From contig CAUYUJ010003447.1 in the NCBI GenBank assembly GCA_963575745.1, forward strand, positions 1,209,284 to 1,229,283: a DNA stretch of 20,000 bases. Direction: 5' to 3'. Under the pieces are notes generated by a model that was not told the origin of the DNA, searched no databases, and saw only the letters and a program-made list of their open reading frames with translations. Positions within the stretch are counted from its first letter, which is position 1; every line of letters begins with the position of its first letter. Shown in pieces: positions 1 to 8,563 of the stretch. This DNA comes from Prorocentrum cordatum. Lineage: Eukaryota; Sar; Dinophyceae; Prorocentrales; Prorocentraceae. The translations under genes and the position numbers were made by a program.

Positions 1-260
1 TGTATGTGAGCGGACACGGTGAGCGGACACGGGCACCAAAGAAGCCAAACTTCGGGACGCCTATCCAACGCACGGGGCGCCCACGGGACGCCTGCGAGCG
101 GGCACGGGCGCAAACGTGGCGACCCCTCTGGAAACTCACCTGGCGCACAAGGCGTTCACGAGGCACCCACGCGCAGGCACGCGCGCCAACGTAGCGACCC
201 CTCGGGAAACCCACCCCGCGCGCACATGCGCCCACGAGCGGGCGCGGGTTCCAGAATATC
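1..260. repeat. Degenerate tandem repeat, about 72-bp period
   Basis: About three and a half diverged units are visible, each starting near a gcgggcacggg-like block (near 24, 97, 170 and 238) and carrying a gcgacccct..ggaaac core in the middle units. The period is roughly 68-73 bp. The open frames here follow the repeat and have no recognisable protein content. The array is cut by the window start, so its full size is unknown. Confidence 0.6.
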
Positions 261-429
261 AATGTGGAGGGGTTTCTTCAGATTCGTTAGTTCAGCTGCT
301 ATGATGACACCGTGGAGGGGAACGGGTCCCGGCGCCACTCGGACCACTATACACTGTTATGCACAGAATGCGAAAATGATCCTGGCGAAGGACCCAACCA
401 TGTGCAGCTGTGGGTACAGCAGTTGAGGA

Positions 430-1430
430 GATCTTTTTCGGTGAACCTCCCTATGGGGCCACGAAGCGCTGAATTGGGAGGGGGGGAGCATACGGGCGGT
501 AGCACTGGGGGCGTCGGTGGAGCTCCCTATGGGGCCACGAAGCGCTGTACTGGTTGGGGGACGCATGCAGGAAGTATCACCAGGGCCTTCGGTAGAGCTT
601 CTCATGGAGCCACGAGGCGCTGTACTGGGTGGGGGGGACGCACGCGGGCGAGACCACTGGGGCCGTCGGTAGAGTTCCTTGCGGGGCCACGAAACGGTGT
701 ATTGGGCGGGGGGGGGGGGGGCGCACGCGCGCGGTCCCACGGGGGGGTTCGGTGGAGTTCCCTGCGGACTGGGGGCTTCGGTGGAGCTCCAAGTGGGGCC
801 ACGAAGCGCTGTACTGGTGGGGAGGACGCATGCGGGCGGTAGCAGTGGACTCGTCGGTGGACCTCCTTCTGGGGCCACGAAGCGCTGGACTGGGTGGGGG
901 GACGCATGCGGGCGATAGCGCTGGAACCTTCGATGGTGCTCCCTATGGGGCCACGAAGCGCTGGGTGGGGGGGGGACGCATGCGGGCGGTAGCACAGGGG
1001 CCGTCGTTGGAGCTCTCATATGAGGCCACGAAGCGCTGTACTTGGTGGGGGAAGCGCATGCGGGCGGTAGCACTGGGGCCGTCGGTGGGGTTTCCTTCAG
1101 GGCCACGAAACGCTGTACTGGGTAGGGGGGACGCATGCGGGCGGTAAACCTGGGACCTTCGCCGGAGATCCCTATGGGGTCACGAACCGCTGTACCGGGT
1201 GGGGGGGGCGCATGCAGGCAGTAGCACTGGGGCGTTTGGTGGGGCTCACTGCGGGGCCACGACACGTGTGAGGGGTGTGCGACATGCGTGTGGGGGACGC
1301 ATGCGGGCGGTGGCATTGGGGCGTTTGGTGGAGTTCCCTTTCCATCTGGGGCCACGAAACGTGTAAAGGATGTGCCGAAATGGGTGTGGGGGACGCATGG
1401 GGCCTTCGCTGGAACCCTGTTTTAAGGGGC
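430..1430. repeat. Satellite block A, about 76-bp units
   Basis: The anchor ggccacgaagcgctg recurs at 457, 533, 608, 685, 797, 873, 949, 1024, 1101, 1178, 1255, 1350 and 1428. Spacing is 75-77 bp with three exceptions. The 112-bp interval (685 to 797) contains a duplicated part-unit, and the 95-bp interval (1255 to 1350) is the first to carry extra sequence. Each unit contains ggagctcc, agcgct and gcatgc, all palindromic. Because 76 is not a multiple of 3, the repeat rotates through reading frames, which explains the long Pro- or Gly-rich open frames on both strands. These are not genes. Function unknown. Confidence 0.93.
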
Positions 1431-2290
1431 CACGAAACGTGCGAACGGCACGCCAAAATAGGATTTTGGGACTCCCTATCGGGCCACGAAGCGTTGTACA
1501 GGGTGGTGAATGAAAATGCCAACTTGGGATTTCCGGACGCACGTAAACGGTCCCAATAAGGGCTTTGGTGGAGCTCTCTGTGGGGCCACGAAGCGTTGCA
1601 CTGCGTGGGTGCAACTGCAAATTCAATGCGTGGGACGCACGCGGGCGGTCCCTTTGGGGCCGTCGGTGGAGTTCCTCATAGGGCCACGAAGCGCTGCGCT
1701 GGGTAAGGGAAAAAACCAAAATGGATGTGTGGGGCGTACGCGGGCGGTCCCACTGGGGATTCGGTGGAGCTCCTAATGGGGCCACGAAGCGCTGTACTGG
1801 GTGAGTGAAAATGCCAATTTGGGCGTGTGGGACACATGCTGGCGGTCCGACTGGGGCTTCGGTGGAGCTCCCTATGGTGCCACGAAGCGTTGTACTGGGT
1901 GCTGAAAATGCCAAATTGATTATTCGGGACGCACGCGGGCGGTCCCACTGGGGGCTTCGGTGGAGCTCCTTATTGGGCCACGAAGCGTTGTACTCGGTGG
2001 GGGAAAATGCCAAATTGACGTTTCGCGACGCATGGGACGGTCCCACAGAGGGTTTCGGTGGAGCTCCCTGCGTGGCCACGCAGCGCTGGACTGGGTGAGT
2101 GAAACTGCCAAATTGTGTTTTCGGGACGCAAGCGAACGGTCCAATTGGGGGGGACTTCGGTGGAGCGACCTATGGGGCCACGAAGTGCTTGGGTGAGTGA
2201 AAATGCCAAATTGGGGTTTTGAAGCGCACGCGGGCGGTCCCACCCGGGGCTTCGGTGGAGCCCCTTCTGGGGCCACGAATCGTCGTTCTG
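1431..2290. repeat. Satellite block B, about 98-bp variant of block A
   Basis: The same anchor continues at 1482, 1584, 1682, 1780, 1878, 1976, 2074, 2176 and 2271. Five consecutive intervals are 98 bp (1584 to 2074), flanked by 95-102 bp intervals. Compared with block A, the unit has gained about 22 bp: after gggtgagtgaaaatgcc comes caaattggg, before the shared gggacgca block. The tagcactgg segment is also replaced by tcccactgg. Block A and block B are therefore two subfamilies of one satellite placed head to tail. Block B looks the more homogeneous. Confidence 0.92.
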
Positions 2291-2689
2291 GGTGGCTCGT
2301 GAAGAAGACGGCTAAAAATGCGATTGCCTGCGGAACTACTTGCTTGCACGCGCATAGTGTGCACCCAGCAGGGCTGGGCCGCAACTCGCAAAAGGTTTTG
2401 CCGACCCGTGCCTCGGAAACCCGCCAAGGCACCACATCTAACCGCTCCACCGCTGATGCTGCGGAACGTTTCCCAAACAATTATTCAACATACTCGTCAT
2501 TGTAATGGCGCCGCCGCCGGCCATGGTCATGCGTGAAAGTCCTCCTTTCATTGGCAAAGCTATCGCAGTCCCCCCACTGCCACTTGACAGTGCCCAGTGT
2601 TTCGCTCCACGTTTCCCCTGGAACACATCTGCCGTCATTGGGCGCAGACGTTCCCCTGGGGGCCTCGCAATCAACTCCGGGAGCCGCAA
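2291..2689. other. No recognisable gene or repeat
   Basis: The stretch lies between the satellite end and the decayed endonuclease fragment. Short open frames occur on both strands, but none has a recognised domain and none continues its neighbours. The minus-strand part nearest 2690 could be downstream remnant of the element that supplied the endonuclease fragment. Confidence 0.5.
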
Positions 2690-3544
2690 ACTATTGTGAA
2701 ATGTGGAGTAACCCAAGCAAGGATCAACGCGCACGTCGTCACAACAGACCCCGTCGACACAGCAGTAAAATCGATTCGAATATGTCCTTTTTCCAGGATG
2801 CGTTCAACATTCCACTTCGTGCGGGTTACGAGGTACATGCCATAATATTTGGAAGATGCACTGGCGAGATAAAGGCAGTGCCCAGAGGGAGTGGTGAAGC
2901 AGCCCTTTTCGCTCGAGGTCATGGGCGCGCGGTGCCCTCTCAGACCTAACGATCCGATCGAACGCGTAGCAAAGATCCACAACGTGATGCATGCAAGTGT
3001 GCGCGCCCATGCCGACGATGATCCGCTTGCCCCTGGTTTGCTGAATGAGGTCCGTGATTTCCGCCAACGTGTCCGCGAAAACTTGGACCTGCAATGACGC
3101 GAATAATACGGCAAGCGCACCGAACTTATTAACCACTCCAGCCCGAAGTGCACTGTGACCGACCGATGTCCAGCCCCATCGAATTTGGTCAGCTTTGTCG
3201 CGTCATCGCTTGTTGACGATGACTGTCGGCCCTTTCATATTGTGGGCCAGCGGCGACAAACGTAAGATGGTGCGCCCCTGCTTGATACCATCAATATGTG
3301 CGAAACTCTCTTGCAAACGAATTATGTTCCATGGGTAATGGCCAGACACCTGCTCAAGGAAAGTGTCCAACTCCTCCTCCCGCATCCCCGCCGCGCTCCA
3401 CGTGCAGCGTACCATCGGCTCCAAAATGTGCACGCAAATTCCCAGGATCGCCCTCCTAAAATAGTCACTGTCAGCGCGTGAGGAAGATTCGGCCTGCGCC
3501 GTGTCAGAGACAAGACCTGCGCCTTGTTTGGGACGACGCTATCA
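2690..3544 (-). pseudogene. Decayed LINE endonuclease (EEP) domain
   Basis: On the minus strand an open frame runs from a TAG at about 3544 to a TGA near 3210. It carries MREEELDTFLEQVSGHYPW and then IIRLQESF, the LQE metal-binding motif of the exonuclease-endonuclease-phosphatase fold. After the TGA the same frame goes on through AEITDLIQQTRGKRIIVGM and GMGAHT (about 3013-2996), where a GMDANT/GDFN-like motif would be expected. A different minus frame holds RIDFTAVS (about 2781-2755), resembling the late Asp motif of EEP nucleases. Motif order is correct for a LINE ORF2 N-terminus. At least one nonsense codon and one frameshift break it, and the GDFN-equivalent appears mutated. No reverse transcriptase follows, so this is an isolated fragment. 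It differs in sequence from the endonuclease of the plus-strand LINE, so it is probably from another family. Confidence 0.72.
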
Positions 3545-3553
3545 TCCAAAAGG

Positions 3554-3601
3554 CTCCCTCTCTCTCTCGCCCTCTCTACCGCTGCTCTCTCTCTCTCGCC
3601 C
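3554..3601. repeat. CT-rich microsatellite
   Basis: Two short (CT)n runs are separated by gccctctctaccgctg. The tract lies immediately upstream, in minus-strand terms, of the endonuclease fragment and may mark its junction. Confidence 0.85.
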
Positions 3602-3905
3602 GCTGGCCGCGTCGGCCGTCGGGCGAATCGCCGGCGCGACGCCGCGCGCGCGAAGGCGCGCTCGTCTAAAGAGAGCGCGTCGCGACCTTTTTTTCAAGGG
3701 GGGCGTCTGGGGATCGCACTTCGACATTATCCTCCCCCTCTCCTTCCCCTGGGAAAATCGGAAGGTACTGATACCGCTACTCCCAAGACATCTCCCGTAG
3801 TGCGTTCTGAACAGAAATTCGAAGCAATCCAGCCGTGGCGACGAGGGCCTCCGAGGAGTCCCAAAGACGGGAAAACGACGGGAGGGCAGCGGGACCGGAA
3901 CCTGT
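3602..3905. other. GC-rich unassigned DNA
   Basis: This stretch is rich in CG dinucleotides between 3600 and 3680. No domain, tandem repeat or hairpin is evident. Open frames across it run into the adjacent pyrimidine tract and encode only low-complexity sequence. Confidence 0.45.
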
Positions 3906-4001
3906 CCCCCCCCCTCCCCCCCTCCTCCTCCTCCTCTTCCTCCTCCTCCTCCTCTTCCTCCTCTTCCTCCTCCTCCTCCTCCTCCTCCTCCTCCTCCTCT
4001 T
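3906..4001. repeat. Poly-C then (TCC)n microsatellite, abutting the spliced-leader relict
   Basis: A C-rich run (3906-3922) passes into about 80 nt of almost pure TCC with occasional CTT. It ends one base before the spliced-leader match. On the plus strand this is an uninterrupted pyrimidine tract in the place where a trans-splice acceptor would have one. The Ser-rich and Glu-rich frames across it are artefacts. Confidence 0.95.
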
Positions 4002-4023
4002 GCCGTAGCCATTTTGGCTCAAG
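4002..4023 (+). other. Relict dinoflagellate spliced leader (DinoSL)
   Basis: All 22 positions match the conserved dinoflagellate spliced leader: a D-class base (G), then CCGTAGCC, then ATTTTGGCTCAAG. In dinoflagellates this sequence is added in trans to the 5' end of nuclear mRNAs. Its presence in genomic DNA in front of an mRNA-like body marks a reverse-transcribed, trans-spliced message. The SL RNA gene is an unlikely alternative, because there the leader is followed by a GT donor and a short snRNA-like body. Here CAAG is followed by TTCGAAACC and a protein-coding element. A single SL copy is present, so no tandem recycled leaders are seen. Confidence 0.93.
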
Positions 4024-4182
4024 TTCGAAACCAAGCCGCGAGACTTCGAGTTTGTCCGCAGCTGCGCGGCAGGCTCGAGTCGCTGGCTGCAGCCACAGGG
4101 GATTTTGCAAACACGGCACTCCTGCAAGAGATGCGTCTGCTTTTCTCGTTCTTCCAGTTGTGCGTGTGCTCCCGCCGCCGCG
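4024..4182 (+). other. 5' leader of the LINE transcript
   Basis: The 159 nt between the SL relict and the ATG of ORF1 have no domain and no tandem repeat. The length suits an mRNA 5' UTR. Open frames here do not match anything recognised. Confidence 0.5.
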
Positions 4183-5282
4183 ATGTCGCGGCGCCAGCGC
4201 GCTCCCTGGCGCGGTGGCGGGCGTCGCAAGAACTCCCAAGGCCAGGGCGCGCAGGCGTGTGATGTCTGCGGGGAGTGCGGCCACTGGGAACCCAAGTCCT
4301 TCGGCAAGTTCTGCTGCTCGAAGTGCGGGGGGGTATCTCACGGCGAACGGGGCCCGCGGCTCAGGGGCTGCAGGGCGTGGGCATTGATGCCGCGGTGCTG
4401 GTGCATCACCCGCCTGCGACAATGACGACAATGCTGAGCTACGTGCCGCCGCCGCCATTCTATTCGCTGTTGAGCCCGAACTTCGAGATGGGCTTGCTCA
4501 ATTTGTTCAAGATGAAGCCCCAGTTCAGCCTGAATGGTCTGCGGCGCGCTTGCAAGATGCAGCCAGCGCTGAGCGCGCCCGCCTCGCCCGAGTTGTTTAA
4601 GCCGCGGCGAAGGCAATGGGCTTGGCCTCCCAATATGTACAGCATCGCAAGACGAAGGTGCAGCAGCTTGGGGAAAAGCTGGTCGAGGCGAGGGAGCTCC
4701 TGGCGACGGACACGGCTGCCCACGAGAAGGCTGCACAATGCACGCGCGACGCTGATGAGGCGCTCCAGAGCTTCAACGAGGAGGTTTGGTTGGAGGAGAA
4801 GCGCAAGGATCAACGTCGTGCTCGTGGAGACGCTGAAGCTGCTCGAGGGCCTCCACAGGGAGCTGAGGTGCATGGGGGGGGGGCCGCGAACGTCCTGGTG
4901 GTCGTGAAGAAACTTCTCCAACTGGCGCTCATGTGGGGCCTGAGAGCATCCCAACCTGGGCGACATGGACGAGGCCGCCATCCGTGCCTATGCCGTGGAG
5001 AAGGGCCTCCCTCTGGAACTCCTGCTACAGGTCCAGGAGATGCCCAAGAAACTTGCCCAGGACGTCGAGATGGATGCGGAAAGTGAAGCTGGCAGCGACG
5101 CCGGTGACCTCGGTCAGCCTGAAGCTGATGGACTACGACAGCTTCGCAAGCGAGCTTGCGAAGCCGCCTTGGGCGCTGACGACCCGGCCAGAATGGAGGC
5201 CCTCATGTCCAAGCGCATCGAGATCGCCGCCGACGCAACGTCGGCTGATTTTGCCAACCTTGTCCGCGGCACGGCCTCCTAG
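4183..5282 (+). pseudogene. LINE ORF1: zinc-motif and helical RNA-binding-like protein, frameshifted
   Basis: ATG at 4183 (context CCGCGATGTCG) opens a basic N-terminus, MSRRQRAPWRGGGRRK, followed by a Cys cluster at 4258-4329. That cluster reads CDVCGEC, then HWEPKSFGKF, then CCSKCG, with two CX2C pairs about 15 residues apart. The frame is lost near the G-run at 4325-4331. A second frame (about 4400-4890) continues as an Ala/Glu/Gln-rich, probably helical or coiled-coil region (VQQLGEKLVEARELL, TAAHEKAAQCTRDADEAL) and is interrupted by TAA at 4598. A third frame holds the C-terminus from about 4950 (MDEAAIRAYAVEKGLPLEL, acidic DVEMDAESEAGSDAGD) to TAG at 5280-5282. LINE ORF1 proteins usually bind the element RNA, so that role is inferred. 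The coding reconstruction needs at least two frameshifts. Confidence 0.75.
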
Positions 5283-5330
5283 TTGCCGACGGAGTTCCTG
5301 ACGTCCACGCGCAGTGCAGTTCTGAAGTGA

Positions 5331-6010
5331 ATGAGGGTACCGCCATCCTGTTTTTGCAACATTACGCAATGGAGTGCGCTTGCGCGTAGCTTTATCTCTG
5401 ACCTCCATCGCAAGGCTGACGCCTTCTTCTTTGCTGAACACCGCCTGCTTCCCCCTAGGTTGAAAGCTGCGAACGGGGAGTGCGCCGCGAGTGGCGACCA
5501 AATTTTGCCCCCGCGCAGGGGGCGCCTGGATTGGGGCTCGCACGGATGGGGCGGGGGCTTGTGATCACAAAGGTTTATAGTTTAAGCGATTGCTGGCTCA
5601 CGATGCGAGTGGGGAAGGTGGGTGCTTCAAATGGGCGGATGTTTCTGGAACTTCGTGCCCAGCAGTCTGTCGCTGGGGTTGGCGTGGTGTACATGGTAGC
5701 GAGACTGGGGGCCGCTGGTGAGAATGCGTAAGATGTTGGTGGTTAATATTTTTGTGCGGACCCTGGCTATCCCCTGGTTTTAGCCGGGGGAACTTCAACT
5801 TGACATTGAGCTGATGCAGCTCTGCGGGTTTCTGAAGACGACGCATGCTTGTGCCATCCCTCCAGGGGGCGTTACTTTGACCTGCTCGCAAGGCCAAGGC
5901 GCGCTCATTGACTATGCTATTGCATCGGAGACCCTCGCGCCTTTCCTGCGCGTCCCACGGCGCTCCGGTTTGCCTTTGAAGGCTCACGCGCGCCTGGTAG
6001 TGCATTTACC
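5331..6010 (+). pseudogene. LINE ORF2 N-terminus: EEP endonuclease domain
   Basis: ATG at 5331, 48 nt after the ORF1 stop, begins MRVPPSCFCNITQWSALARS. AFFFAEHRL follows, in the place of the early Glu motif. The first frame ends at 5564. A second frame covers VITKVYSL to GVGVVYMVARLGAAGENA (about 5545-5731). A third frame shows GNFNL at 5788-5802, close to the GDFN motif but with the Asp read as Asn. A further frame gives ALIDYAIAS (from about 5901) and KAHARLVVHL (about 5979-6008), the late Asp and His region. In LINEs this domain nicks the target DNA for target-primed reverse transcription. The chain is broken at least three times. Confidence 0.72.
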
Positions 6011-6950
6011 GCATGAGGCTTTGCTCCAAGAGATGACTAAGCGACGTAAACCGCTGGCTTTTCCTGGCGCCGTGGGACCTGAGCTTCCGTGGATTCGACA
6101 TGTTGAAATGGTGTCTCGGGGTTGGGTCCCCGCTCTAACAGCGAACGCGCGCTTGCTGTGGCATCGTGCGTCGGAGAGCCTTGCCTTGGTGAATTGCATG
6201 GATTATGGGCATGCTACTGTACAGTATATGGGCCGAGGGGATTTCATGAGCACGAGGGTCACTACGTTGGGTGGTAACAATGGGAATAATGCTTATTCCG
6301 ATCACCTGCTGTGCTGTTGGTCTCATCTCTCTCAGAAGCTGTACGAATTACGCGTTCCTCTCACGCGCAACCATGGTAAGATGGCTCGCGACCTTGCTCG
6401 GCGAGTCTCCTTTGTGGGGCAGCACGTGGACAAGTATTCGCCGCGCCTGCCTACCTCGCAGATACCCCAAGCGTGGCGGGCCCAGCTGTCCCAGATGGAG
6501 TCTGGAAGTTTTGCGCTCGGCCCCGAGCTTTGCGATTTTCTGGTCTTCGAATGCTCGGCTGAGCTCGCTCAGGCCCGGCCTGCTGCTTGTGCTGAGACTG
6601 CGATGGCGATTGGAGACTGGCCGATTAAATCGCTTCCACGAGGGGCGAAGAGAGCTGGCCAATGGCTTCCGGCAGGAGGAAGGGGACCCGCCGCAGTTTT
6701 CTGGCCCCCTTGCGGGGTTCTCCAGCTGCCCGGCGAGACGATGGCCTATCGGGCCCAGTTCTTATTTGGGGGGGGGGGCCTCGGGGCCGGATCAAAACAA
6801 GGAACTTGGCGTTGCCAGGAGTGAGCTTCGTCGGCGCGCTAAGGAAGTGCAGCCCGAGCTCCCCGACAATGTAGAGATGTCTTTGCTGCCAATGGGATTT
6901 TCTCTGAGGACGCGGCCGCGGGGGCTGACCACTGGCGGCCGCGGGACCTG
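6011..6950 (+). pseudogene. LINE ORF2 linker between endonuclease and reverse transcriptase
   Basis: This is the best preserved part of ORF2: one frame stays open from 5814 to 6824, covering the end of the endonuclease and most of this linker. It has no catalytic motif. The sequence is rich in Leu, Ala, Arg and Trp and includes LSQKLYELRVPLTRNHGKMA and WRAQLSQMESGSFALGPEL. A G-run at 6768-6778 precedes the end of the frame. After about 6830 another frame (SELRRRAKEVQPELP) appears to lead towards the reverse transcriptase, so one shift lies near the G-run. Confidence 0.6.
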
Positions 6951-7352
6951 ATGGGGGCTCAGCCTGATGCCCTCGAAGCTCGTGCCCAACTTTACAAGTC
7001 TTGTGAGGAAGCCCTCATGTGGCCCGACCAGATTCTGCTCAATGTTACCCCCCTCCCCCCCAGAAGCAAAACCGATGAACGGCCAGTTTGCATATGCCCT
7101 ACCCTGTTTCGGGTTTATACCAAAATCCGCGGGACCTTCCTGGATGTTTGGGGTAGAGATCACGCGGCGTTTTGGGGCGCCGCGATCAGGGGGGGCCCGG
7201 CTTTGCAAGCTGCTTTGCGGCGCACGAGTTGTTTTCATGAACTGGCGGCCTTCGAAGGCCGAGTCTCCGTCGGTGTTCACTGGGGCCAGCGCGTGCTTTT
7301 TGACGCTGCCCCCCCCCGTCCTGCTGATCAGGCTCGGGCGCCGCAACCTGCG
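6951..7352 (+). pseudogene. LINE reverse transcriptase, N-terminal half (fingers/palm)
   Basis: In one frame WPDQILLNVTPLPPRSKTDE, then RPVCICPTLFRVYTKI, then HAAFWGAAIRGGPALQAALR show the fingers region of a LINE reverse transcriptase, with the conserved RP after a basic loop. The palm motif A region reads VSVGVHWGQRVLFDAAPP. Related elements usually have an Asp shortly after the hydrophobic strand, followed by FFD. Here the first Asp position appears to be Gly while LFD is kept. The frame runs straight into a C-run and (CA)n repeat at 7353, which replaces the middle of the palm. Confidence 0.78.
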
Positions 7353-7382
7353 CCCCCCCCCCCCCCCCCCCCCCACCCCACA

Positions 7383-7445
<63 letters not shown>

Positions 7446-7469
7446 ATCCGCACACACGCGCACACACCT
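7353..7469. repeat. Poly-C/(CA)n microsatellite inside the reverse transcriptase
   Basis: About 22 C residues run into about 60 nt of uninterrupted CA, then a degenerate tacacatccg and cgcacacac tail. It lies between the motif A and motif C regions of the reverse transcriptase. Frames through it (Pro/His/Thr or Val/Cys repeats) are artefacts. The tract either expanded within the element or replaced deleted coding sequence. Confidence 0.95.
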
Positions 7470-8563
7470 CAAGTACATGGGATCACTTACTCACGCTTCC
7501 ACCAGGGCGTTGGAGACTGGAGGGCGCTGTTCTCAGGTGATTGAGTCAGGAGGGATGTCCCAAGAGTATGCCATGGACCAAATCGTATTTATATCAGATG
7601 CTGGCTGGTATTCATAATAGGTACTTCCCTTTTGTTGCCACTCAGGGATATGTTGACCTCTGCCAGACCTCCCATAGCAGCGCCGATGAAGTTGTCAGCG
7701 CTATTGTTCCAGCGGCGCTGCACCTTGCGGATGGAGTGGATTTCCCGCGGCTGACGCCGTCGGACAAGTCGGCGATTGTCAGCAGCAAGCGAGCAGTCAG
7801 TCTCCGTATTGCCCGCCAGCTCCGGGCTGTTGGCGTTCGCTCGCGCGTGCAAGGTACTGTTCGCGACCTTGGAGTTGCTGCCTCTGCTGGCAAACGGGGG
7901 TCTACCATGATTCTTAAGAGTGCTAAGGCCAGTCGCAGGGCTTAGAAGGCGCAGTATTTGACGGGGGTTTGCACAGGGGCCTCGAAACTTTACAAGCCTG
8001 CTGTGCTGTCTGTTTCGTCTCGGGGCCATTCGGTCCTGGGGCTGTCTCCGCATCAGGTTCGGTTGGCCCGAGCTCAGGCCGCCAAATGTTCGGGATTGTG
8101 GGGTCCTGGGTCCTGTGCTACTACGTTGCAGTCTGCGGCTAAGGCCGAGTCTGCGGATCCCGCATATAGGTCCCGTCGGGAACAGCTCCGTGGGTTCCAG
8201 CAGTTGTGGCTCGATATGGAGCCCAAGGCTAAGATGCGCACCGCTCAGTTGTGGGAGGCTCGTGCTGGCGAATGTGCTTGTCTTGCGCCAGGGCGCGTTT
8301 GGCGCCGCGTCCGTGGGCCTGTCGCGGTCTTGGCTGACCTCGGCTGGCAGCCGTTGTCTCCGACGAAGTGGATTGTGCCTGACGGCGCCGCCTTGCACGT
8401 TGACTCCCCTGATTCCCCAGTCCATTTGTGGAAGCAGCTCAAGGTTACCTTGCGCAAGGAATTGCGGGAAACTGCTGCCCAACATTATCCCGAGGGCGTA
8501 ATTGAGGGCGACGTGGATTTCACGAGTGTAATTTCCCTTTTTATCTCAAATGGTGAAGGATGT
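7470..8563 (+). pseudogene. LINE reverse transcriptase C-terminal half, thumb and connection
   Basis: From about 7600 to 8563 one frame is maintained except for a TAG at 7943-7945. It contains GYVDLCQTSHSSADEVV (from 7646), matching the YVDD motif C region with only one of the two Asp residues. Then come KSAIVSSKRAVSLRIARQL and GTVRDLGVAASAGKR, the usual DLGV segment after the palm. Past the TAG it goes on smoothly as TGVCTGASKLYKPAVLS and GHSVLGLSPHQVRLARAQAA, then a connection domain including DLGWQPLSPTKWIVPDG. The stop is therefore a nonsense mutation, not a natural end. A TGA at 8564-8566 and a frame change follow. Loss of a motif C Asp would abolish polymerase activity. Confidence 0.8.

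Noticed and set aside
430-2290. Regular spaced repeats suggesting a CRISPR array
   Set aside because: The whole unit repeats, not just a short direct repeat between unique spacers, and the context is eukaryotic.
357-2480. Several long open frames on both strands, up to 332 codons, Pro/Arg/Ser-rich or Gly-rich
   Set aside because: They follow the 76/98-bp satellite. The unit is not a multiple of three, so the same DNA is read in rotating frames. No domain is present.
4002-4023. SL RNA gene instead of an SL relict
   Set aside because: No GT donor follows CAAG and no short SL RNA body is present. Coding sequence of a LINE follows.
3524-4458. Open frames of 240-290 codons across the TCC tract
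   Set aside because: Poly-Ser, Glu, Arg or Gly runs from a microsatellite. They also cross the SL boundary.
6792-7478. Minus-strand frame of 228 codons with a Val/Cys repeat
   Set aside because: It is the antisense of the reverse transcriptase plus the (CA)n tract.
7589-8485. Minus-strand open frame of 298 codons
   Set aside because: It is antisense to the reverse transcriptase/connection frame, which carries recognisable motifs. GC-rich DNA often leaves the antisense frame open.
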